Of a stretch of DNA of 22,653 nt, positions 9,454 through 16,552 are shown piece by piece. The position numbers and the translations under genes are program-made. The stretch is taken from positions 1 to 22,653 of the forward strand of contig JAZSKB010000025.1 in NCBI GenBank assembly GCA_045534635.1, read 5' to 3'. The first letter of the stretch is position 1, and each line of letters opens with the position of its first letter. Under the pieces are notes generated by a model, which saw nothing but the letters and a program-made list of their open reading frames with translations, made no database searches and was not told the DNA's origin. Source of the stretch: UBA1205 sp045534635 (GTDB lineage Bacteria > Bacteroidota > Bacteroidia > Bacteroidales > WCHB1-69).

Positions 9454-9480
9454 CAAAAGTAGTAAAAAAAACAATGCAAA
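9454..9480 (-). promoter_or_regulatory. Bacteroidota-type promoter of the surface operon
   Basis: On the minus strand, TACTTTTG (9461-9454) matches the Bacteroidota -7 consensus TAnnTTTG, with TTTG (9480-9477) 15 nt upstream. Transcription would begin at about 9447. That leaves only a few bases before an ATG at 9442 but about 40 nt before the ATG at 9406, so it favours the latter start for the large T9SS gene. The rest of the 9443-9611 gap is A/T-rich and shows no clear terminator. Confidence 0.55.
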
Positions 9481-9611
9481 CATCATTTTCGGTTGAAAAT
9501 ATAATAAACTAAAAATCAATATAATTCAATTAATTTTGACAGAAATGATAAAATATAAGTCAGTTTTTTCTATTACAAAATGAAGATTATTTGTCTCAAC
9601 AGAACAATATG

Positions 9612-10535
9612 CTAACGAATTATTGTAATAGAACCTTTTCGCATAAATTCATTGCCTTTATAAATGAATTTGAAAAAATAATAATAAACGCCATCTTGTT
9701 GATTTTCAGCACACCAATTGTTTTGATAATTTTCTTGTTGGAATAAAATTTTTCCGTTGCGAGAAAAAACCATAAGTATATTCGAAGAAATTGAATCTAA
9801 TCCAAAAATTTCAAAACAATCGTTGTAAGTATCTCCATTAGGAGTGATGATATTGGGAATAAAAATATTAGGTTGTTCTATTGTTGAGGAAATCAATTCA
9901 GGATTTTTTGTATTATCTTCACTTTTTTCTATTGATGAAGAATTAAAATTTTGATTGGTTTCATTTTTAGAAACTGCCGTTGTTGCTTGTTTTGCTGAAG
10001 AATTTTTGTCTATATTCACAATTTGTTCTGTTTTTAATTCAGAAATAGTATCTGCGAGAACATAAGTTGTTGTATCAGCAATGGTAGTTGTTTCTAAAAA
10101 AGTGTCTTTTGGTAAAATAGAAATATCTTCAGAATATAGGAAAGTGTCAACTATTTGATTTTTAGTATGTTCTCCTGTATTAAAAAAGGTTGTATCATTT
10201 GTTGTCTCTTGTGTATTTATTTGAGTAATAGGAGTTAAAAAAGTCTCTTTATTGTTATTATTTTCTTTATTTCTATCACTATTACTATAAATATAGAAAA
10301 GACCAACAATGCAAAGAGTTGAAATAGTTGTAATAGTAATAGTCAAACCAATTTTTCCGCTAATAAGTTTTTTGGCATTTGTTGAAGTATTATTCAACAA
10401 ATTATTGTTAGCAATAGTATTATCTAATTGAGAAACAATATCTCCCCAACAAGAAGAGGGTGGAACTTCTGTATGAGATTGAAGAATTGATTGTATCTCT
10501 TTTTCAAAATTCGTAAAATTTGTATCTTTATTCAT
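9612..10535 (-). CDS. Membrane-anchored protein with T9SS type B domain; possible sigma-factor partner
   Basis: A 307-residue protein without an N-terminal signal peptide. Residues 1-58 are soluble and contain VPPSSCWGDIVSQLD, a motif resembling the short cytoplasmic heads of Bacteroidota proteins encoded next to ECF sigma factors. One membrane segment follows (about 61-84, ITITTISTLCIVGLFYIY). After it comes a Ser/Thr/Asn/Glu-rich linker (~85-220), then a C-terminal domain of the type B T9SS ('gliding motility-associated') family: FIPNIITPNGDTYNDCFEI, NILMVFSRNGKILF, NNWCAENQQDGVYYYFFKF, KGSITIIR. It overlaps the sigma gene by 8 bp. I infer an anti-sigma-like role with the linker and CTD-like domain in the periplasm; this is not established. 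Alternatively it is simply an anchored structural protein. Confidence 0.72.
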   Translation of the reverse strand: MNKDTNFTNFEKEIQSILQSHTEVPPSSCWGDIVSQLDNTIANNNLLNNTSTNAKKLISGKIGLTITITTISTLCIVGLFYIYSNSDRNKENNNNKETFLTPITQINTQETTNDTTFFNTGEHTKNQIVDTFLYSEDISILPKDTFLETTTIADTTTYVLADTISELKTEQIVNIDKNSSAKQATTAVSKNETNQNFNSSSIEKSEDNTKNPELISSTIEQPNIFIPNIITPNGDTYNDCFEIFGLDSISSNILMVFSRNGKILFQQENYQNNWCAENQQDGVYYYFFKFIYKGNEFMRKGSITIIR

Positions 10536-11064
10536 AATAATTTTTCAGTTTATGTTGAAGAACTTTTCTTGCTTTTGATAATTGAGAACGAACAGTACCA
10601 ATACTAATGTCTAATTGTTGAGCAATTTCTTCGTAAGAATACCCTTCAATGGCAAACATATTAAAGATAGTACGATAACCCGTAGGAAGTTGTGCGATAA
10701 TATCAATTAAATCTTTGGCATTCAATTTATTAATAATAGAATCTTGTTCAAATTCTACATTTTGAATGTTTGTATCTTCTTCGTATAAAACAGCATATTT
10801 GTTGTTTGCACGCAATAAAGAAATAGCATTGTTGACCATAATTCGTTTCATCCAACCTTCAAAAGAGCCTTTGTATTCGAAAGTATTTATTTTAGAAAAA
10901 ATAGCAGTAAATCCAGTAATTAAAGCATCTTCGGCAGTAGCACGATTGTCCATATATCGCAAACAAATCGCAAACATTAAAGGACTATATTGCTCATATA
11001 GTTGCTTCTGTGCTTGCCGATTACCTTTTATACATTCTACTATTAAATCATTTTCTGACAGCAT
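10528..11064 (-). CDS. ECF-type RNA polymerase sigma factor
   Basis: A 178-residue sigma-70 family protein with only regions 2 and 4, the layout of extracytoplasmic-function factors. Region 2 covers about residues 8-80 (QAQKQLYEQYSPLMFAICLRY, NRATAEDALITGFTAIF, FEGWMKRIMVNNAISLLR). Region 4 covers about 115-170 (IIAQLPTGYRTIFNMFAIEG, then the helix-turn-helix YSYEEIAQQLDISIGTVRSQLSKARKVL). I chose ATG 11064; an upstream in-frame TTG at 11073 would add three residues. The gene starts 12 bp after the DUF3109 gene and overlaps the following membrane-protein gene by 8 bp, suggesting translational coupling with a partner that may control it. The target promoters are unknown. Confidence 0.9.
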   Translation of the reverse strand: MLSENDLIVECIKGNRQAQKQLYEQYSPLMFAICLRYMDNRATAEDALITGFTAIFSKINTFEYKGSFEGWMKRIMVNNAISLLRANNKYAVLYEEDTNIQNVEFEQDSIINKLNAKDLIDIIAQLPTGYRTIFNMFAIEGYSYEEIAQQLDISIGTVRSQLSKARKVLQHKLKNYYE

Positions 11065-11076
11065 AACTTTCAATAA

Positions 11077-11661
11077 TCAGACGTTTTTTGATTTTAGAAA
11101 GTTGTCTGAAGCAACAAATTTTTTCACTTTTTCTATCCATTTTTTTCCATATTTACGTGTCAATGCTGGCTGTAAAAACTCGAAAACACTTAAATTCTTT
11201 TTTTTACCAATTTCTGTTGCTATTTGACAAACTTCCCAACGATGATATTGTAATGCTTCGTAATAAGGATATTTTTTTATACGAATTGGATATAAATGAC
11301 AAGAAATTGGTTTTTGGAATTTTATTTTTTTTTCAATAAATGCTTTTTCAATACCACATTTAGCGATACCATTTTCGTAATAAACAAAAACACAGTCTTT
11401 TTCGTTGATAAGTGTTGTTGTCAATTGCCCTTCAATATCGTAATCAAAAATTCCAAATTGTTCTATTGCCGTTTTTCCCTCAGGAGTAAGAAACGGTATA
11501 ATTTTGTGTAAATCGTTTTCTATTAATCCAATTTCTTCTTCTTCTAAAGGAGCACCAGCGTCTCCCTCAACACAACAAATTCCTTTGCACTGGGAAAGGT
11601 CACAGCAAAAACAATTGGTAAACAATTCCCGAGAAATTAAAACATTGTCAATTATTAACAT
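11077..11661 (-). CDS. DUF3109 family cysteine-rich protein
   Basis: A 194-residue soluble protein. Its signature is near the N-terminus: FTNCFCCDLSQCKGICCVEG, a dense cysteine cluster, followed by GAPLEEEEIGLIE. Further cysteines sit in DCVFVYYENGIAKCGIEKA and in PISCHLYPIRI, and the YEALQYHRWEVC block completes the pattern of DUF3109 (YkgJ-like metal-binding proteins). The eight or more conserved cysteines suggest a zinc or Fe-S site, but the biochemical role is not known. The start overlaps the end of truB by 7 bp, so the gene is part of the same minus-strand operon. The length is usual for the family. Confidence 0.85.
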   Translation of the reverse strand: MLIIDNVLISRELFTNCFCCDLSQCKGICCVEGDAGAPLEEEEIGLIENDLHKIIPFLTPEGKTAIEQFGIFDYDIEGQLTTTLINEKDCVFVYYENGIAKCGIEKAFIEKKIKFQKPISCHLYPIRIKKYPYYEALQYHRWEVCQIATEIGKKKNLSVFEFLQPALTRKYGKKWIEKVKKFVASDNFLKSKNV

Positions 11662-12416
11662 ATAATATTTGTATCTATTTCAAAATCACGTTTTTTCCTA
11701 TTGTTTAAAGTTTTTTCTTCTTTATTGATTATTAATGAAGAAAAATCAAAAGGATTTTCTAACGAATATTGCCCAATATGCGTTCTTCTCAAAGAACTCA
11801 AATATGCTCCACAACCTAAAGCATTTCCAAAATCACGTGCAATAGAACGAATGTATGTTCCTTTGCTACATTGAATAGAAAATTGAATTTCTGGTAATTG
11901 TATGTTTTGTATTTGAAAATCGTAAATGGTAATTTCTTTTGCTTCGATATTTACCTCTTTTCCTTTGCGTGCTAAATCAAACGCTCTTTTCCCATCTACT
12001 TTTACTGCAGAAAAAATCGGTGGAATTTGTTGTAATTTTCCACAAAATTGTTGACGAACTTGTTCTATTTCTGTTTTTGTTAGATGTTGATAAGGTTGAA
12101 AATTTTCTGGTTGTTTTTCTAAATCGTAACTTGCTGTTGTCGCTCCTATGGTAAAAGTTCCTTCGTATTGTTTTTGATAAGATTGAATTTGTGGAATTTG
12201 TTTGGTACATTTTCCAACACAAACTATCAGTAATCCTGTTGCAAGAGGGTCAAGTGTACCTGCATGACCTATTTTGAATTTTTTTACTCCAAAATGTTGT
12301 TTGATTGCATATTTTAATTTGTTGACTACATCAAAAGATGTCCATCTTAATGGTTTGTCTATTAATAAAATAGAACCTTCTTCAAGATTAATATCGGCGA
12401 TATTTATTACAGACAT
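11655..12416 (-). CDS. truB: tRNA pseudouridine(55) synthase TruB
   Basis: A 253-residue cytoplasmic enzyme that converts uridine 55 in the T-loop of tRNAs to pseudouridine. The N-terminal motif GSILLIDKPLRWTSFDVV is followed by the catalytic motif GHAGTLDPLATGLL, with the nucleophile Asp56. Further family motifs are QKQYEGTFTIGATTASYDLE, QIPPIFSAVKVDGKRAFDLAR, and CSKGTYIRSIARDFG with the conserved YIRS stretch. The C-terminal PUA-type extension of some bacterial TruB proteins is short here, as in other Bacteroidota. The start lies 3 bp after the stop of the lytic transglycosylase gene, and the end overlaps the DUF3109 gene by 7 bp. Confidence 0.96.
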   Translation of the reverse strand: MSVINIADINLEEGSILLIDKPLRWTSFDVVNKLKYAIKQHFGVKKFKIGHAGTLDPLATGLLIVCVGKCTKQIPQIQSYQKQYEGTFTIGATTASYDLEKQPENFQPYQHLTKTEIEQVRQQFCGKLQQIPPIFSAVKVDGKRAFDLARKGKEVNIEAKEITIYDFQIQNIQLPEIQFSIQCSKGTYIRSIARDFGNALGCGAYLSSLRRTHIGQYSLENPFDFSSLIINKEEKTLNNRKKRDFEIDTNIIC

Positions 12417-12419
12417 AAT

Positions 12420-14012
12420 TTATTGGGCAGGGATTTTTATATTTTGACCAGTTTTTAGTATTTCATTGATAGAAAAATGATTAAAGTCCGCTATTTGTTG
12501 AACACTTACATTGTAAGTTCGTGCTATAGAAAACAAGGTTTCTCCATTTTTTACAATATGAGATATTATTTTTGTTTCAACATTTGTTTCTATTTTTGTT
12601 TCAGAAATGTTTGTTGAATCTATATTCGTTGAAATACTATTAATTGAATCTTTATGAGAAACTGATGTTGAAATTGTTACCGTAGAATCTTTATTGGTAG
12701 AATCTGCAGTTTGTGTTTTAGGTGCAGGAATAGGTATTTTTTTATAACCAACTATCAATTTTTGTCCGGGATGAATAGTTTTATTAATAGAAATTTTGTT
12801 CAATTTAGCAATTTCTGTAGCGGAAGTGTGGTATTTTCGTGAAATAATTGACAAACTTTCTCCCGATTTAACCGTATGATAGCGTGCCTGCAAACGAAAA
12901 CCATTGCTATCAATAGTGTGAGAATGATTAAAAAATATATTATCCGCAATAACACTATTGCTAAAGAAACTATCAACATTGTAATTATAAATGCTATCTT
13001 TAAGTATCAAAAAATTGTTAATGTATTCTACAGGCAATGTCAAAGTCATTACTTCATTAGAAAGTGGAATAATATTTTTTTTGTATTGAGGATTGAGAGC
13101 GTTCAATTCTTCAATAGGAATATTCAACACAGTGCTAATTTGTTGTAAATGAACTTTTTTTTCTATATGAACAGTATCAACTTGTCCAAATTTGGCTTGA
13201 CTATCACAAATATCGTATTTATCGTAGTACTGCATAGCAAACCATGCTCCATAGAATGCTGGAATATAGCCTCTTGTTTCTCTTGGTAAATAATTATAAA
13301 TTTCCCAAAAATCGGTTTTCCCTCCTGAACGAATAATTGCTTTTTTAACATTTCCTGCTCCACAATTGTATGCTGCCATTGCTAAAACCCAGTCGTTGAA
13401 AAATATATTAGATAAATCTTTAAGATGTCTTGCCGCTGCATCGGTCGCTAAAAAAGGATTTCGACGGTCATCAACTAAAGTATTGACTTCTAATCCGTAC
13501 ATTTTTCCTGTATTGTACATAAATTGCCATAACCCTGTTGCCCCTGCTCGTGAAACTGCATTAGGATTGAGTGCAGATTCTATCACTGCTAAATATCGCA
13601 ATTCTAAAGGACAGCCATATTTGTCTAAAGCTTCTTCAAACATAGGAAAATAATACTTGGCTAAACCTAACATAACGCTCACTTGATTTTTACGACGAAG
13701 ATAAAGGTTGATATAATTGCGAATTTCTTCGTTAAAAACCATAGGAAAAAGTGTTTTTTCTGTAAGTGCTTGCAAACGCAACATCATAATAGAATCTTTG
13801 TTAATCGCTTCTATTGACGTTTCCGAAAAAGGTTTTTGTGAATTTTCGTGGTATAAAATTTTCTTTGCATACCAAGAATTCATAAGGTTATCTAATTGTT
13901 CTACAATTAGGGATTCCGCTTGTGGAGGTGTTTGTCGAATACTATCTTGTTGTGCAAAACATAGAGTAACAAGAAACCACAACAATACAATGATATAAAC
14001 TTTTTTAACCAT
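12420..14012 (-). CDS. mltD: LysM lytic transglycosylase, MltD type
   Basis: A 530-residue secreted enzyme that cleaves the glycan strands of peptidoglycan without hydrolysis. After a signal peptide (1-20, ending LCFA) and a helical spacer, residues ~120-260 form an SLT domain: LRYLAVIESALNPNAVS with catalytic Glu145, then AGATGLWQFM, ARHLKDL, MAAYNCGAGNV and LPRETRGYIPAF. A degenerate LysM-like segment (~284-330) precedes a canonical LysM (~377-423, HTVKSGESLSIISRKY...HPGQKLIVG). A Ser/Thr-rich linker (~425-484) leads to a second canonical LysM (~485-530) at the very end. It is the first gene of a five-gene minus-strand operon, with a good promoter 18 nt upstream. No lipobox is seen, so it is probably periplasmic rather than lipid-anchored as in E. 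coli MltD. Confidence 0.9.
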   Translation of the reverse strand: MVKKVYIIVLLWFLVTLCFAQQDSIRQTPPQAESLIVEQLDNLMNSWYAKKILYHENSQKPFSETSIEAINKDSIMMLRLQALTEKTLFPMVFNEEIRNYINLYLRRKNQVSVMLGLAKYYFPMFEEALDKYGCPLELRYLAVIESALNPNAVSRAGATGLWQFMYNTGKMYGLEVNTLVDDRRNPFLATDAAARHLKDLSNIFFNDWVLAMAAYNCGAGNVKKAIIRSGGKTDFWEIYNYLPRETRGYIPAFYGAWFAMQYYDKYDICDSQAKFGQVDTVHIEKKVHLQQISTVLNIPIEELNALNPQYKKNIIPLSNEVMTLTLPVEYINNFLILKDSIYNYNVDSFFSNSVIADNIFFNHSHTIDSNGFRLQARYHTVKSGESLSIISRKYHTSATEIAKLNKISINKTIHPGQKLIVGYKKIPIPAPKTQTADSTNKDSTVTISTSVSHKDSINSISTNIDSTNISETKIETNVETKIISHIVKNGETLFSIARTYNVSVQQIADFNHFSINEILKTGQNIKIPAQ

Positions 14013-14030
14013 AAAAATCCATTAAAATTG

Positions 14031-14056
14031 CAAAGATAACATTTTTTTAAATACAA
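14031..14056 (-). promoter_or_regulatory. Promoter of the mltD-truB-sigma operon
   Basis: On the minus strand, TATCTTTG (14038-14031) fits TAnnTTTG, with a TTG (14056-14054) 15 nt upstream. The box ends 18 nt before ATG 14012. The five genes downstream are separated by at most 15 bp or overlap, so this is likely their shared promoter. Confidence 0.6.
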
Positions 14057-14125
14057 CGAAAAATTGATAATAAATAAATAGATTCAAAAAGCAAAATAAA
14101 AAATATAAGAATGCTGTTTGTGTTT

Positions 14126-14151
14126 TTGTATGAAAAAAAATTGTACTTTTG
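14126..14151 (+). promoter_or_regulatory. Promoter of the small HTH gene
   Basis: TTG (14126-14128), a 15-nt spacer, then TACTTTTG (14144-14151), matching the -7 consensus TAnnTTTG. The box ends 22 nt before ATG 14174. It lies inside the longest open frame of the HTH gene, so the in-frame ATG at 14111 is upstream of the promoter and cannot be the start. It is divergent from the mltD promoter about 90 bp away. Confidence 0.6.
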
Positions 14152-14173
14152 CAAATCGTTAATATATAAAGAT

Positions 14174-14428
14174 ATGGAAGAAATACACATAGGAAAGAAC
14201 ATTAAAAAACTCCTCGAACAGAAAGGGATAAAAATGAAATGGTTTTGCGAACAAATGCACTGCCATCGCAATACGGCATACGGTATTTTTGAACGGGCTT
14301 GGATTGATAGTTACACACTTATGAAAATCTCTATTATTTTAGACTACGATTTTTTTGCTGACTTATCTGTCTATTACTCCAATTATAAAAAACAATCAAA
14401 TTCTACTGATTTACAATATTTTAAGTAG
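14174..14428 (+). CDS. Small XRE-like helix-turn-helix protein
   Basis: An 84-residue protein starting at ATG 14174 (MEEIHIGKNIKK). Residues ~5-65 fit a lambda-repressor-like (XRE) fold: IGKNIKKLLEQKGIKMKWFCEQM, then CHRNTAYGIFERAWID as the turn and recognition helix, then TLMKISIILDYDFFADLS. The same pattern, ending in a DFF-DLS motif, is common in short Bacteroidales HTH proteins whose targets are mostly unknown. The last ~20 residues are polar and probably disordered. The gene is divergent from the mltD operon and has its own promoter and a possible hairpin terminator, so it is likely monocistronic. It could regulate itself or the divergent operon; that is inference. Confidence 0.75.
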   Translation: MEEIHIGKNIKKLLEQKGIKMKWFCEQMHCHRNTAYGIFERAWIDSYTLMKISIILDYDFFADLSVYYSNYKKQSNSTDLQYFK

Positions 14429-14443
14429 ATGTCCATTTTTTAC

Positions 14444-14463
14444 GTGCGTTTTGCACATTTTTT
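14444..14463 (+). terminator. Possible short terminator after the HTH gene
   Basis: GTGC (14444-14447), a 5-nt loop and GCAC (14453-14456) are followed by A and six T residues. The stem is only four to five pairs, so this is weaker than the terminators near 1100 and 19830, but the T-tract is in the right place 16 bp after the stop codon. Confidence 0.35.
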
Positions 14464-14482
14464 ACAAACACAACAAAATAAG

Positions 14483-14509
14483 TTGCTAAAATATTTTTAT
14501 AGAACTTTG
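14483..14509 (+). promoter_or_regulatory. Weak candidate promoter of the lipocalin-like lipoprotein gene
   Basis: TTG (14483-14485), a 16-nt spacer, then GAACTTTG (14502-14509), one mismatch from TAnnTTTG. The box ends 37 nt before ATG 14547. Confidence 0.3.
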
Positions 14510-14546
14510 TAAAAATTTTTATCTAAAAAAACAATATACAAGACAA

Positions 14547-15068
14547 ATGAAGAAAATAGTTTATATAATTTTACTTTTTGTAATATCATTTTTAAGTGTT
14601 ACATCTTGTAAAAAAACCGAAAAGAAAATTATCGGAAAGTGGAAAGTTTATTATGCCGATGTTTACTCTGATACTATGTTTACAAAAAAATCTCTTCCTG
14701 ATGATACATGGACATTTAGAAATAATGGAACAGTTGTGAGTACAGCAGGTTTTTATTCTGGAATAAGACATTACGATTGCATTGAATGTAAATTTTCTTG
14801 CAAAAAAAAGAAACTATATATCTATGATGGAGACCTTAGTTTTGAAAAGAGTTATGGCAATGCCGAAATGAAAGGAAAATTTGTTTTCAATGGAGAAATT
14901 GAATTGGACATAGATAAAATTTCTAAACAAAACGACAAAATATATTTATCTGGAATATTTATAAAAAGGTGGTATGAAGAATATACCGATTATAAATATC
15001 CTATAAATTCTTATTTTGATTCTACAAAATCTGCTGAAAATAAATATGTTCTGTTGGAAAAATTTTAG
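14547..15068 (+). CDS. Lipocalin-like lipoprotein
   Basis: A 173-residue predicted lipoprotein. The signal (MKKIVYIILLFVISFLSVTSC) ends in a lipobox with the lipidated Cys21, followed by a lysine-rich KKTEKK tail. The mature part opens with KIIGKWKVYYADVYSD and has the strand pattern DTWTFRNNGTVVS, SCKKKKLYIYDGDLS, GKFVFNGEIELDID and KIYLSGIFIKRW. This is the layout of the lipocalin-like or 'DUF' outer-membrane lipoproteins common in Bacteroidota, where GKW opens the barrel. Ligand and function are unknown. The gene ends 27 bp before the glycosyltransferase gene on the same strand, so the two may be co-transcribed, although nothing links their roles. Confidence 0.7.
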   Translation: MKKIVYIILLFVISFLSVTSCKKTEKKIIGKWKVYYADVYSDTMFTKKSLPDDTWTFRNNGTVVSTAGFYSGIRHYDCIECKFSCKKKKLYIYDGDLSFEKSYGNAEMKGKFVFNGEIELDIDKISKQNDKIYLSGIFIKRWYEEYTDYKYPINSYFDSTKSAENKYVLLEKF

Positions 15069-15095
15069 TTAAAAACTATTAATTTAAATTTTTTT

Positions 15096-16242
15096 ATGAT
15101 ATTTCTTATCATTCATAATGAGTACCAAAATAGAGGTGGTGAAGAATCTGTTGTTGAATTTCAAAGAAACTTACTTCAACAACAAGGACATAAAGTTTTG
15201 CTTTACATTCGCAATTACCATGAATTAGGTGATACTTCTTGGGGAAAAATAAAAAGTATTTTTACTTCTATTTACAATCCTAAAAGTATTAGAGATATAA
15301 AACGCATAGTCAAACAAGAAAAACCTGATATTGCAATAATTCATAATGTTTTTTCGATTATTTCTCCTGCAATCATACCTATATTAAAGAAAATGAATGT
15401 CAAAGTTTGGCAGGTTGTTCATAATTACAGAATGTTCTGCCCAATAGGTATCTTTTTTCACAATGGAGAAATTTGTGAAAAATGTTTAAAAATAGGAAGA
15501 GAAATACATTGTGCAAAAAATAATTGTACAAATAACAGCATTCAAAGTTGGGCATTCGCCTTTAAATTTTTTATGGTAAGAAAACTTAATTATTATAAAA
15601 GCGTTGATAAGTTTCTTTGCTTAAATAGAAAACAGAAAAAGCAATTAAATCAATATGGAATAAAAGAAAACAGACTTCATTTGTTACCAAATGCAATAAG
15701 TGGCTTTCCTTTACAAGAAACCAAACCTAAAGAAGAAAAAATATATATCGGTTTTGCAGGAAGATTAACAAAAGAAAAAGGTTTTGAAGATTTAATAAAA
15801 CTTGCTAAATTACTTCCTAATTATGTTTTTCGTGTCGCCGGAGATACCAGAGAGATACCAGAGAAATACCAGAGAAATACCAAAAAATATAGACTTTTTA
15901 GGATTCTTAAACAAAGAACAAATAATAGAATTTTATTCAATGAATAGAGTACTTTTATTTTTAAGTCATTGGTATGAAACCTTTGGGCTTACGGTTGTAG
16001 AATCAATGGCGTGTTCTACACCTGTAATCACATATTCAATAAGTGCAGCAAGTGAAATTATAGATAATGAAATTGATGGTTTTATTGTTGAGAACTTTGA
16101 TTTAAATAATATCGTTCAAATAATAGAAAAACTATTCAACGATAATGAGTATTATGATAAAATGTGTAAAAATGCTCTTGAAAAAGTTAAACAAAAATAT
16201 ACAAAAGAAGAATATTATAGTAATCTTCTTCTAATAGATTGA
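15096..16242 (+). pseudogene. Family 4 glycosyltransferase, frame broken at an 11-bp tandem repeat (possibly phase-variable)
   Basis: The N-terminal half reads in one frame from ATG 15096 (IIHNEYQNRGGEESVVEFQR, KPDIAIIHNVFSIISPAI, VVHNYRMFCPIGI, then GFAGRLTKEKGFEDLIKLAK). The C-terminal half reads in another frame up to 16242 (FLGFLNKEQIIEFYSMNRV, SHWYETFGLTVVESMACSTP, GFIVENFDLNNI). Together they make a normal GT4 glycosyltransferase, including the donor-binding E-FG-VE motif. The break is at 15849-15881, where AGAGAAATACC occurs three times. Removing two copies gives an uninterrupted 374-residue protein reading VAGDTREIPKNIDFLGF; adding one copy also restores the frame (385 residues). As written, translation stops at 15947 after 283 residues, without the donor-binding half. 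The enzyme would add a sugar to a surface glycan or glycolipid; the substrate is unknown. Confidence 0.85.
15849..15881 (+). repeat. Three tandem copies of an 11-bp unit inside the glycosyltransferase gene
   Basis: Units AGAGAGATACC (15849-15859), AGAGAAATACC (15860-15870) and AGAGAAATACC (15871-15881) follow directly after GAGATACC (15841-15848), a partial copy, making about 3.7 units. Because 11 is not a multiple of three, each gain or loss of a unit changes the reading frame of the gene. Copy numbers of 1, 4, 7 and so on keep the glycosyltransferase open; the present three copies close it. Confidence 0.9.
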
Positions 16243-16552
16243 TTGTGAATAGCTTTCTGTTCTATCAATTTTATAATCGGCTCACATCAGAAAGAAGTCT
16301 TTGTAATGCGAAAAAAATATTTTTTTATAAGAATTTCTGAATATCAATATATTGTCAAAATTTAGGAAAGTTTTATTTTTTTTTCAACATATTGATTTTC
16401 AGCAAGAAAAGTTTGTGTTACTTTTTTCGGTATTATTAGTGATATTTTTTGCTTTTTTTCGATTGAATCAATATTTTTGAAATTTGTTGTTTTATAAAAG
16501 CAAAATTCGATAAAAAATTATACCTTTGCGAATATTTTAAAAATAAAATATT
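16243..16552. other. Intergenic region between glycosyltransferase and DHH genes
   Basis: No coding frame is convincing here. The region holds a 16-bp perfect A/T palindrome (16311-16326), which may end the upstream transcript. It also holds an imperfect inverted repeat ATCAATATATTG (16343-16354) and CAACATATTGAT (16385-16396), 11 of 12 matching, with a 30-bp spacer ending in a T-tract. Near the right end is the TAnnTTTG element at 16521-16528. The remainder is A/T-rich and featureless. Confidence 0.5.
16521..16528 (+). promoter_or_regulatory. -7 promoter element of the DHH-FKBP operon
   Basis: TACCTTTG matches TAnnTTTG and ends 24 nt before the TTG start codon at 16553. No TTG is present 15-20 nt upstream of it. 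It supports a start at 16553, because the frame is closed by a TAA at 16544-16546. Confidence 0.5.

Noticed and set aside
9443..9611. Cobalamin riboswitch or other metabolite sensor upstream of the surface operon
   Set aside because: The leader after the promoter is only about 40 nt, and no B12-box-like sequence is present, so the receptor's ligand cannot be inferred this way.
11065..11073. TTG start three codons upstream of the sigma factor ATG
   Set aside because: An ATG follows immediately at 11064 and gives the normal family N-terminus.
14111..14173. Upstream ATG that would extend the small HTH protein by 21 residues
   Set aside because: A good promoter (TTG, 15 nt, TAnnTTTG) lies inside this stretch, and the extra residues do not fit the protein family. 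ATG 14174 is preferred.
14435..14465. Direct repeats ATTTTTTAC on both sides of a small hairpin, considered as an insertion footprint
   Set aside because: The enclosed sequence is only 15 bp, and T-tracts are frequent here. A short terminator explains it better.
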